The notes beneath the pieces were generated by a model, which made no database searches, was not told the DNA's origin, and saw only the letters and a program-made list of their open reading frames with translations. This document shows positions 1-5,053 of a stretch of DNA of 6,351 bases, piece after piece. The stretch lies in the NCBI GenBank assembly GCA_002305505.1, contig DBRC01000060.1, positions 10,900 through 17,250 of the forward strand, read 5' to 3'. Numbering within the stretch: the first letter of the stretch is position 1; the number at the start of each line of letters is the position of its first letter. Origin of the DNA: Prevotella sp. UBA1378. GTDB lineage: Bacteria > Bacteroidota > Bacteroidia > Bacteroidales > Bacteroidaceae. A program made the translations under genes and the position numbers.

Positions 1-23
1 CGGTTCGAATCCGTCAACGCCCA
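1..23 (+). tRNA. tRNA, 3' end only (isotype unknown)
   Basis: This is the 3' part of a tRNA cut by the window edge. The T-loop TTCGAAT (4-10) is followed by the 3' half of the T-stem CCGTC (11-15), the 3' acceptor strand AACGCCC (16-22) and discriminator A23. CGG at 1-3 pairs with the start of CCGTC. The complete gene should begin with GGGCGTT, but the anticodon lies outside the window, so the amino acid cannot be assigned. CCA is not encoded, so it would be added after transcription. Only 13 bases separate it from the next tRNA, which suggests a shared transcript. Confidence 0.85.
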
Positions 24-36
24 CGAGATACGGAAC

Positions 37-118
37 GGGTGGTTACCAGAGTGGCCAAATGGGGCAGACTGTAAATCTGCTGGCGATGCCTTCGGTGGTT
101 CGAATCCATCACCACCCA
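37..118 (+). tRNA. tRNA-Tyr (anticodon GTA)
   Basis: This is a complete class II tRNA of 82 bases. Acceptor strands GGGTGGT (37-43) and ACCACCC (111-117) pair fully, with discriminator A118. The anticodon stem GCAGA/TCTGC (64-68, 76-80) encloses loop CTGTAAA with anticodon GTA at 71-73, which reads tyrosine codons. A long variable arm containing the hairpin GGC-GAT-GCC (82-90) is expected for bacterial tRNA-Tyr. The T-arm is GGTGG-TTCGAAT-CCATC (94-110). CCA is not encoded. A run of six T (122-127) follows and may help end transcription; it overlaps the stop codon of the convergent gene. Confidence 0.97.
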
Positions 119-125
119 CGCTTTT

Positions 126-515
126 TTAGGAATCCAACCGCCGCTGTATGTCGCTGATTTTCTGCGACCGCGCCATACAATAAGTCTTGCTGTGGCGGTC
201 GATGAAACAAAATAGGGCAAAAGCCTTTTCCAATAACATGTTGCGTATGGGGCCCGTCTTCAGGGCGGCCTCGGCATAGTAGAGCTCAGCCAGCATCTCC
301 ATGCGGCTGGGGCGTTCGGCCTCGGCAAACTGCTCGAAACTCTGCATCACATCATCGATGGCGGCAGTGTGGTAAAACTCGTAAGGCCCGACATACTGGT
401 TGTACATCGAGCGCATCTCCTCCTCTTGCTGCCCGCGGTCTTTCTTGCTGAGCAACAGTTCGAGAGCCTCTGCAAACTCGCGGATGAGCCGCATGATGTA
501 ATCGCGTTGAAGCAT
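126..515 (-). CDS. Conserved-type hypothetical protein, small and helical (129 aa)
   Basis: I do not recognise a named family. It looks like one of the small soluble proteins carried widely in Bacteroidales, but that is from memory. The 129-residue product starts MLQRDYIMRLIREF and is almost entirely predicted alpha helix. It has an amphipathic N-terminal helix (about 1-24), a charged linker rich in K, R, Q and E (24-36), the aromatic motif NQYVGPYEFYH (39-49), and further helices with Y- and A-rich faces (72-86, 92-108) that could pack like a TPR-type helical repeat. There is no signal peptide or membrane segment, so it is probably cytoplasmic. I chose the ATG at 515 because a TAnnTTTG promoter element lies 40 bases upstream. 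The same frame stays open back to 767, but that extension would cross this promoter and the upstream gene's terminator, and it reads as low-complexity non-protein sequence. The gene ends in TAA only 7 bases from the tRNA-Tyr. Confidence 0.8.
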   Translation of the reverse strand: MLQRDYIMRLIREFAEALELLLSKKDRGQQEEEMRSMYNQYVGPYEFYHTAAIDDVMQSFEQFAEAERPSRMEMLAELYYAEAALKTGPIRNMLLEKAFALFCFIDRHSKTYCMARSQKISDIQRRLDS

Positions 516-554
516 AGCGTTCTGTTTATTTCTTGTTCTTGGTATTTCCCGGTG

Positions 555-562
555 CAAAGGTA
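555..562 (-). promoter_or_regulatory. Candidate -7 promoter element (TACCTTTG) for the 129-aa gene
   Basis: On the minus strand this reads TACCTTTG, a full match to the Bacteroides sigma-ABfr -7 consensus TAnnTTTG. It lies 40 bases before the ATG at 515, giving an expected 5' leader of about 30 bases. I see no good TTG-type -33 element at the usual distance; an A-tract and GC-rich sequence lie there instead. The terminator of the upstream gene lies further upstream, so the 129-aa gene needs a promoter of its own. Confidence 0.55.
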
Positions 563-720
563 CGCTTTTTTTTTGAATCTGCGGGTCCGCGGCATCTTTT
601 ACTCTGACCAGGGGAATGAAATCAGCCCCGAATGCAGGTTTCCCCGCCAGCTGATTGCACCTTTGCCGTTGGAATACCGGATGGGGCGGCAGCCGCAAAC
701 CCGGCAGAGGCGGAGATAAT

Positions 721-768
721 CCAAACAAGAATAAGATGCCCGGCTGCGCGTCACCGCGGCCGGGCATC
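721..768 (-). terminator. Rho-independent terminator of the phosphatase gene
   Basis: Arms GATGCCCGGC (735-744) and GCCGGGCATC (759-768) pair perfectly. Pairing continues inward through TGCG/CGCG (745-748 with 755-758, including one G-T wobble), giving a 14-bp stem and a 6-base loop. Read on the minus strand, the stem is followed by the T-rich tail TTATTCTTGTTT (734-723). It begins 24 bases past the TAA of the phosphatase gene. On the plus strand no T-run follows, so it works in one direction only. Confidence 0.88.
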
Positions 769-792
769 CCGGTGCAATGTGTGTAAAGACCT

Positions 793-2583
793 TTATTTCA
801 CGGTCACTTTCCCATAGTAATTGTCATTCCGCAGTTCGGCTTTCACGATATATAGCCCCGGCTCGAAGCCGGCAGTGGCAATCCTCGTGCTGCTTGTCTC
901 TGCTTTCAGTTTCCCGTCTGCGCAATAGATGAAGGTTTTTTCGGGTTGGATGCCTTCGATTACGATGTCCGAATTCCCGGAGGTGTATATTTTCACGTTC
1001 TGGTTGTCCGCCGGTGTATTGATTTCCGTCGCCGGCTTTTCTTCCTTGACTACTTTGAACGAATCAAATAAAGTGGCCTCCCCATTGGCATCTACGGTAT
1101 AGGTATAGGTGTAGATGGTGTCGGGCGTTACGTCCACCCGGCTGAAAGTGGGTTCGCCGGTTTGCCCGAACTTCCCGGAGAAGAGCCCCCAGTAGTTCTC
1201 CACCTCGTGCTTGTCCAGCGATTCAATCATGGCCTGCTCGTTGCGCGGCTCATACTTTTTCCTCCCGGCCGAGTTGTTCAGGAAATAGAGCGTGCCATCG
1301 GCCACGTTGAACACACCACCGGATTTCCCGGTCATGTTCTCCCTGTCGCCGCCCTGGGTAATGGTTTCCACATGTTCTGCAGCACCGGGGACCAGTGTCT
1401 TCGTGCGGTTGTTCACCGGGCCAATCACTTCGTATATATGGTCGTGCCCCTGCAGGGCGATGTTGATACCCAGTTCGCTGAACACGGGCAGCATGGCTGC
1501 CCTCACCGCTTTGCCGTCGGCGTCGTCTTGGTGCGACCGGCTTCCGGTGAACATGTTCTTGTGATAGGTAGCCACGCGCCATTTCGCGTCCTTGTTGTTC
1601 TCCACCTGCTCGCGCATCCAGCCTGCCAGAGCCTCGAAGTAGCCTTCCTTTTTCCAGTCTTCGTAGTTGATGACCAGGTAAAGCACGTCTCCGCGGACGA
1701 ACGAGTAAACGGTGCCGTCCATGTCGGTCTTCACCAGTGCCTTCGTGTTGAAGGCCGTGTCGGTATTGAAGTGCGCCGTGAAGTTACTGTTCTTGCTCGT
1801 GTCGTGGTTGCCCTGTGCCACCACGAGCGGATACCTCATCCACACATCCTGCATTGTGGCAAACCACTGTTCGAACTCCCATTCCGAATTGTTGCTTCCG
1901 CTGGTTTCCACGAGGTCGCCGTTGCAGAGCACGAAGGCGGCGTCCGGTACCATCTTGCATGCAGCATGTACGGTTTTTTGCGAAACGTCGAACATCTGGT
2001 CGTTTTGCGCCTGCGTGTCGGTAATGTAAATGAACGAGTAGCGGTCATCCTTCCCGACCGGTGCCGTGCAGAAACTGCCGATGGTGCTCCATCCGTTTTC
2101 GTTGCCTACGCGGTACGAGTAAGCGGTAGCCGGCAACAGCCCTGTAGCAATGGCCTTGTGGCTGCAGTAGTCGGCCTTCGTTCCCGGCTCTATCCCTTCC
2201 AGCATGTTTTTTGCGATGGAGTAGTTCAGCCCTTCCACGTCTTTGGTCGTAGCCTCGACGATGATGTCCGGTGCGGCGAAGTCTTCGGCTGCCGCGTTGG
2301 CTTTTTTCACTATCTGCACCTTCCCCGTCTTCACGGTCGGGTTGGTGAACCATGCAAATGCCATGCGCGTGGCAGGGTCGCCGTTGACAGTCATATTTAT
2401 ACTGTAGGGCTGCGACGCGGGTTGCAGTGTGGAAAGCAGCCGGGTGAGCTTTGTCCACGACGGGACGGTGTAGTCGGCAGCTTTCATTGCCGGCACCTCT
2501 TGGGCAGCAGCTTGTTGCCCGGTAGCTGCCATTACGTAAAGGGCAGCAACAGTTATCACTGATTTCATTTTTCTCTTTTTCAT
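793..2583 (-). CDS. Exported calcineurin-like metallophosphoesterase with purple acid phosphatase-like N-terminal domain
   Basis: The 596-residue product should hydrolyse phosphate esters with a two-metal centre outside the cytoplasm; the substrate is unknown. An N-terminal signal peptide is clear: basic MKKRKMK, a hydrophobic stretch to about residue 21, then cleavage near AAAQ (25-28). Residues about 60-178 resemble the fibronectin-III-like N-terminal domain of purple acid phosphatases (TRMAFAWFTN near its start, then ATGLLPATAYSYRVG). The catalytic domain (about 180-390) carries motif blocks in order: TDTQ (D189, Q191), NGDLVE (D223), GNHD (N259, H260), YH (H341) and GHDH (H380, H382). Motif I is D-x-Q rather than D-x-H, and GDLVE replaces GDxxD or GDxxY; I believe this is a subfamily trait, not decay. 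The C-terminal 75 residues look like a type IX sorting-type domain (IYCADGKLK, GLYIVKAELRN, final KVTVK). I chose the ATG at 2583 over the in-frame ATG at 2640 because only it puts the signal peptide at the N-terminus, and the longer start overlaps the candidate promoter. Confidence 0.9.
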   Translation of the reverse strand: MKKRKMKSVITVAALYVMAATGQQAAAQEVPAMKAADYTVPSWTKLTRLLSTLQPASQPYSINMTVNGDPATRMAFAWFTNPTVKTGKVQIVKKANAAAEDFAAPDIIVEATTKDVEGLNYSIAKNMLEGIEPGTKADYCSHKAIATGLLPATAYSYRVGNENGWSTIGSFCTAPVGKDDRYSFIYITDTQAQNDQMFDVSQKTVHAACKMVPDAAFVLCNGDLVETSGSNNSEWEFEQWFATMQDVWMRYPLVVAQGNHDTSKNSNFTAHFNTDTAFNTKALVKTDMDGTVYSFVRGDVLYLVINYEDWKKEGYFEALAGWMREQVENNKDAKWRVATYHKNMFTGSRSHQDDADGKAVRAAMLPVFSELGINIALQGHDHIYEVIGPVNNRTKTLVPGAAEHVETITQGGDRENMTGKSGGVFNVADGTLYFLNNSAGRKKYEPRNEQAMIESLDKHEVENYWGLFSGKFGQTGEPTFSRVDVTPDTIYTYTYTVDANGEATLFDSFKVVKEEKPATEINTPADNQNVKIYTSGNSDIVIEGIQPEKTFIYCADGKLKAETSSTRIATAGFEPGLYIVKAELRNDNYYGKVTVK

Positions 2584-2637
2584 CGTTCTTTTCTTTTTTT
2601 GTTTTTTGTATACAGCCAATATATTGGATTCCGGCTG

Positions 2638-2645
2638 CAAAATTA
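2638..2645 (-). promoter_or_regulatory. Candidate -7 promoter element (TAATTTTG) for the phosphatase gene
   Basis: Read on the minus strand this is TAATTTTG, matching TAnnTTTG. It is 54 bases upstream of the ATG at 2583, so the expected leader is about 45-50 bases. That leader is A-rich and purine-rich just before the start codon and has no standard Shine-Dalgarno sequence. TTG triplets exist upstream on this strand, but their spacing (about 14 or 28 bases) is not ideal, so the -33 element is weak or absent. Confidence 0.5.
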
Positions 2646-2858
2646 CGTACAGCCCTTTTCAATCCTGTTTTGACAACATGACAATGCAGCTAAAAGGATA
2701 TTTAAATACAGCTACAGGCATCAAGGCCATCCTATGGCATATTTTAGCGGGTAGGGGCAGTCCGGGTTTCGCGTTATACAAAGCGTAAAAAGCGTTAAAT
2801 AAATATAAATATAAAATCTTCCAGAGCTTCTTTGTATATGTAATTAGGTAGAAAAGTG
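2646..2858. other. Divergent intergenic region with no gene seen
   Basis: This stretch separates the phosphatase promoter from the ribosomal-protein promoter, and I see no credible coding frame in it. It holds a small perfect inverted repeat, GCCAT-CCT-ATGGC (2726-2738). It also holds two near copies of AAAGCGT (from about 2780) and a long A/T tract (about 2795-2818) just upstream of the rplM promoter. The A/T tract could act as an UP-like element for strong ribosomal transcription; that is inference. Confidence 0.5.
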
Positions 2859-2866
2859 TACCTTTG
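2859..2866 (+). promoter_or_regulatory. Promoter -7 element (TACCTTTG) for rplM-rpsI-rpsB-tsf
   Basis: TACCTTTG matches the Bacteroides TAnnTTTG consensus exactly. A TTTG at 2831-2834 is the candidate -33 element, though its 24-base spacing is longer than the usual 19-21 or so. An A/T-rich tract lies upstream. Transcription would begin near 2872-2876, leaving an untranslated leader of about 195 bases before rplM. No other TAnnTTTG lies in the spacers of the following genes, so this is likely the main promoter of the whole cluster. Confidence 0.72.
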
Positions 2867-2871
2867 CAGTC

Positions 2872-3069
2872 CGAAAAGAATGCGGGGAGAGGCTTAGAAT
2901 CCCCTTGGATGCCGTGTTAATAGCTGTATCTTGGCCGGATGCAGTGGTTAGTGAATCGGTATTCAGCGCGGCGCGAATGCAGTAAAGAGTTAGACCTTTG
3001 CAGCAGGAGCCGGAGCGCACGAAGAGACGGACAATAATGTTTTTTAGTAGTAAAATTTAAAAAGTAAAA
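2872..3069 (+). promoter_or_regulatory. Structured rplM 5' leader, candidate L13 autoregulatory element
   Basis: About 195 bases of untranslated RNA precede rplM, far more than a start site needs. Visible stem-loops are GGGGA/TCCCC (2884-2888, 2900-2904); a 7-bp stem CTGTATC/GATGCAG (2924-2930, 2938-2944) with loop TTGGCCG; TGAAT-CGGT-ATTCA (2952-2965); and TGC-AAAG/CTTTGCA with a 3-base bulge (2978-3002). The final 35 bases before the ATG are A/T-rich and open. Ribosomal-protein leaders that bind the encoded protein are well known, and I recall an L13 leader class described in Bacteroidia. Matching this sequence to that class is inference. No T-run follows any stem, so translational control is more likely than attenuation. 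Confidence 0.55.
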
Positions 3070-3531
3070 ATGGACACTTTAAGTTACAAGACCATTTCCG
3101 CCAACAAGGAAACAGCGAAGAAGGAATGGGTGGTGATCGACGCCACCGACCAAGTCGTAGGTCGCCTCGCTTCAAAGGTAGCAAAGCTGATTCGCGGAAA
3201 GTACAAGCCGAACTTCACGCCTCACGTAGACTGTGGAGATAACGTTATCATTATCAATGCCGCCAAGGTGGTTTTCACAGGTAAGAAAGAAACTGACAAG
3301 GTGTATACCCGTTATACTGGTTATCCTGGTGGCCAGCGCTTCAACACCCCTGCCGAGCTGCGCAAGCGCGAAGGCGGTGTAGACCGCATCCTCCGCCATG
3401 CCGTTAAGGGCATGCTGCCCAAGGGCCCGCTCGGCCGCAGCCTGCTGAAGAACCTCTACGTATACGAGGGGACCGAGCACAAGCACGAGGCCCAGAAGCC
3501 AAAGACAATAGATATTAACCAGTATAAATAA
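3070..3531 (+). CDS. rplM: 50S ribosomal protein L13
   Basis: L13 is a large-subunit protein that binds 23S rRNA early in 50S assembly. The 153-residue product is within the family's usual size (about 142-155). Recognisable family blocks are WVVIDATDQVVGRLAS (20-35), IRGKYKPNFTPHVDCGD (41-57), the central VVFTGKK and YTRYTGYPGG (67-88), and the L13 signature region AVKGMLPKGPLGRSLLKNLYVYEG (111-134), followed by EHKHEAQKP. The ATG at 3070 follows an A-rich segment without a Shine-Dalgarno sequence, usual for Bacteroidota. It is the first gene of the cluster and lies behind the structured leader. The gene ends in three consecutive in-frame stops, TAA TAA TAG (3529-3537), and rpsI starts 9 bases after the first stop, so translation of the two is probably linked. 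Confidence 0.98.
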   Translation: MDTLSYKTISANKETAKKEWVVIDATDQVVGRLASKVAKLIRGKYKPNFTPHVDCGDNVIIINAAKVVFTGKKETDKVYTRYTGYPGGQRFNTPAELRKREGGVDRILRHAVKGMLPKGPLGRSLLKNLYVYEGTEHKHEAQKPKTIDINQYK

Positions 3532-3540
3532 TAATAGAAG

Positions 3541-3927
3541 ATGGAAGTAATTAATGCAATCGGTCGCCGTAAAAGCTCTGTAGCCCGCGTTTACCTGAGC
3601 GAAGGTACAGGCAAGATTACGATTAATAAGAAAGACTTAACTGAATATTTCCCGTCGGCTATCCTCCAGTATGTGGTAAAGCAGCCGCTGAACCTGCTCG
3701 AAGTAGCCGAAAAATATGATATCAAGGCCAACCTCGACGGGGGCGGATTCACAGGCCAGAGCCAAGCCCTGCGCCTCGCTATTGCCCGCGCACTCGTTAA
3801 GGTGAATGCAGAAGACAAGAAGAGCCTGAAGGACCAGGGCTTCCTCACACGCGACAGCCGGGCCGTTGAGCGCAAGAAGCCGGGCCGGCCGAAAGCCCGC
3901 CGCCGCTTCCAGTTCAGCAAGCGCTAA
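3541..3927 (+). CDS. rpsI: 30S ribosomal protein S9
   Basis: S9 is a small-subunit head protein whose C-terminal tail reaches the P-site tRNA. The 128-residue product matches the family length. Visible blocks are IGRRKSSVARVYL at the N-terminus (7-19), the glycine-rich GGGFTGQSQALRLAIARAL (67-85), and the highly conserved basic tail from LTRDSRAVERKKPG to the terminal FSKR. The last three residues, SKR, are the tRNA-contacting end and are intact. The gene directly follows rplM with a 9-base gap, the classic rplM-rpsI pair. The start codon is preceded by TAGAAG, at best a weak ribosome binding site, so initiation may depend on translation of rplM. No terminator follows; the next 204 bases form the structured spacer before rpsB. 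Confidence 0.98.
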   Translation: MEVINAIGRRKSSVARVYLSEGTGKITINKKDLTEYFPSAILQYVVKQPLNLLEVAEKYDIKANLDGGGFTGQSQALRLAIARALVKVNAEDKKSLKDQGFLTRDSRAVERKKPGRPKARRRFQFSKR

Positions 3928-4131
3928 TCCCGCTTCGATACTGGGCCGTTTAGTATCTAAGCTCCTGAGATTCGCCCTTACCGGGCGACTACTCCCGGGC
4001 TGATTCTAACAACAACAGGGGCAGGCGGCCGCTGTGCCGGAACGGGACTGGTATCCCGCACGGCACCGCCGGACAGCCTGCATCCCGGAAGAATTAAAAA
4101 GAAAGTAAACAATTAAAAAAGTATTAAGACA
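3928..4131 (+). promoter_or_regulatory. Structured rpsI-rpsB spacer, candidate S2 (rpsB) leader
   Basis: This 204-base noncoding spacer is full of potential secondary structure. GATACT/AGTATC (3937-3942, 3952-3957) forms a first hairpin. CGCCC/GGGCG (3973-3977, 3983-3987) and CCGGG/CCCGG (3981-3985, 3994-3998) share bases, so only one can form at a time. A long composite hairpin spans 4022-4080: outer CAGGC/GCCTG, middle GTGCCG/CGGCAC (4034-4039, 4061-4066) and inner CGGGA/TCCCG (4043-4047, 4054-4058) with loop CTGGTA. The last 40 bases before the ATG are A-rich and unstructured. No TAnnTTTG promoter is present, and no T-run follows the stems, so it is neither an obvious promoter nor a terminator. 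A translational operator for S2, as known for rpsB-tsf in other bacteria, is the best guess. Confidence 0.5.
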
Positions 4132-5016
4132 ATGTCAAGAACAAATTTTGATATGTTGCTGCAGGCAGGCTGCCATTTCGGCCACCTGCGCCGTAAGTGG
4201 AACCCTGCAATGGCTCCTTACATCTACACAGAGCGTAACGGTATCCACATCATCGACCTTCACAAGACCGTAGTAAAAATCGACGAAGCCGCCGATGCGT
4301 TGAAGCAGATTGCCAAGTCGGGCAAGAAGGTGCTCTTCGTCGCTACTAAAAAACAAAGCAAGGACGTCATCGCCGAGAAAGCTGCCAGCGTGAACATGCC
4401 CTACGTTATCGAGCGGTGGCCGGGAGGTATGCTTACCAACTTCCCGACAATCCGTAAGGCCGTAAAGAAAATGGCGAACATCGACAAGTTGATGAATGAT
4501 GGTACATACAGTAACCTCTCGAAGCGCGAGCTCCTGCAGATTACGCGCCAGCGCGCCAAGCTCGAAAAGAACCTCGGCTCCATCGCCGACCTGACCCGCC
4601 TGCCGAGCGCGCTCTTCGTAGTAGACGTAATGAAGGAAGCCATCGCCGTGAAAGAGGCCAATCGCTTGGGAATCCCTGTATTCGGTATCGTTGACACCAA
4701 CTCTGACCCGAAGAACATCGACTTCATCATCCCGGCCAACGACGACGCTAAGGACAGCGTAGAGGTAATCCTCAACGCCTGCTGCAGCGCCATCGCCGAG
4801 GGCCTGGAGGAGCGCAAGGCCGAGAAGGCCGACGAGGCTGCCGCACAGGCACAGAACGAGGAGGGCGAAAGCAAGCCGAAGCGCGCCCGCAAGGCCCGCA
4901 AGGACGCTCCTAAGGCCGACGAGGCTGTAGAAGAGGCTGCCGCTCCGGCAGCTGAGGAAGAGGCTGCTCCGGCTGAGGAAGAGGCTGCTCCGGCAGAAGA
5001 AGCTGCTGCAGAGTAA
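4132..5016 (+). CDS. rpsB: 30S ribosomal protein S2, with extended acidic C-terminal tail
   Basis: S2 binds the back of the 30S subunit late in assembly and helps recruit S1 where that is present. The 294-residue product is clearly S2 through about residue 230: LLQAGCHFGH (9-18), KWNPAMAPYIYTERNGIHIIDL (22-43), LFVATKKQ (68-75), ERWPGGMLTNF (94-104), LPSALFVVDV (157-166) and GIPVFGIVDTNSDP (180-193). E. coli S2 is about 241 residues; the rest here is a low-complexity tail with an acidic and alanine-rich part, a basic patch KPKRARKARK (248-257), and three 7-residue repeats of type AEEEAAP ending the protein. Tails of this kind vary between Bacteroidales. The ATG at 4132 is chosen because MSRTNFDMLLQAG aligns with the normal S2 N-terminus. 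Its start region is A-rich without a Shine-Dalgarno sequence. It follows the structured spacer and precedes tsf, the usual rpsB-tsf order. Confidence 0.98.
   Translation: MSRTNFDMLLQAGCHFGHLRRKWNPAMAPYIYTERNGIHIIDLHKTVVKIDEAADALKQIAKSGKKVLFVATKKQSKDVIAEKAASVNMPYVIERWPGGMLTNFPTIRKAVKKMANIDKLMNDGTYSNLSKRELLQITRQRAKLEKNLGSIADLTRLPSALFVVDVMKEAIAVKEANRLGIPVFGIVDTNSDPKNIDFIIPANDDAKDSVEVILNACCSAIAEGLEERKAEKADEAAAQAQNEEGESKPKRARKARKDAPKADEAVEEAAAPAAEEEAAPAEEEAAPAEEAAAE
4951..5013 (+). repeat. Tandem 21-bp repeats encoding the S2 C-terminal tail
   Basis: Two perfect 21-bp copies (4951-4971 and 4972-4992) are followed by a diverged third copy (4993-5013) that runs up to the stop codon. Each perfect unit encodes AEEEAAP (residues 274-280 and 281-287); the third encodes AEEAAAE. 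A further partial, decayed match lies just upstream (from about 4930). Because the unit is a multiple of three, gain or loss of copies keeps the reading frame. Confidence 0.9.
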
Positions 5017-5053
5017 TGTTTATTTTTAAATTTAAATTTTAATCTTTAGAACA

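Noticed and set aside
658..665. CACCTTTG on the plus strand as a promoter
   Set aside because: It lacks the T of TAnnTTTG, has no convincing -33 element, and there is no plus-strand gene downstream for it to serve.
369..719. 116-codon open frame on the plus strand
   Set aside because: It is antisense to the 129-aa gene and its promoter, without start signals or recognisable content.
516..767. N-terminal extension of the 129-aa gene to an ATG at 767
   Set aside because: The extension crosses the terminator stem of the upstream gene and the TACCTTTG promoter element, and its translation is rich in P and R with no protein-like pattern.
1162..2562. 466-codon open frame on the plus strand
   Set aside because: It lies wholly antisense to the phosphatase gene, which has a signal peptide, ordered catalytic motifs, promoter and terminator. 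The antisense product has no recognisable domain and an odd composition rich in H, V, R and C.
2584..2640. Earlier ATG at 2640 for the phosphatase
   Set aside because: It would put 19 polar residues before the signal peptide and would place the start codon within the candidate promoter.
4022..4080. Composite hairpin before rpsB as a transcription terminator
   Set aside because: The sequence after the stem is CATCCCGGAAG, with no T-run, and no promoter follows that could restart transcription of rpsB.
4401..4901. 166-codon open frame on the minus strand
   Set aside because: It is antisense to rpsB, with serine- and alanine-rich composition typical of a shadow frame.
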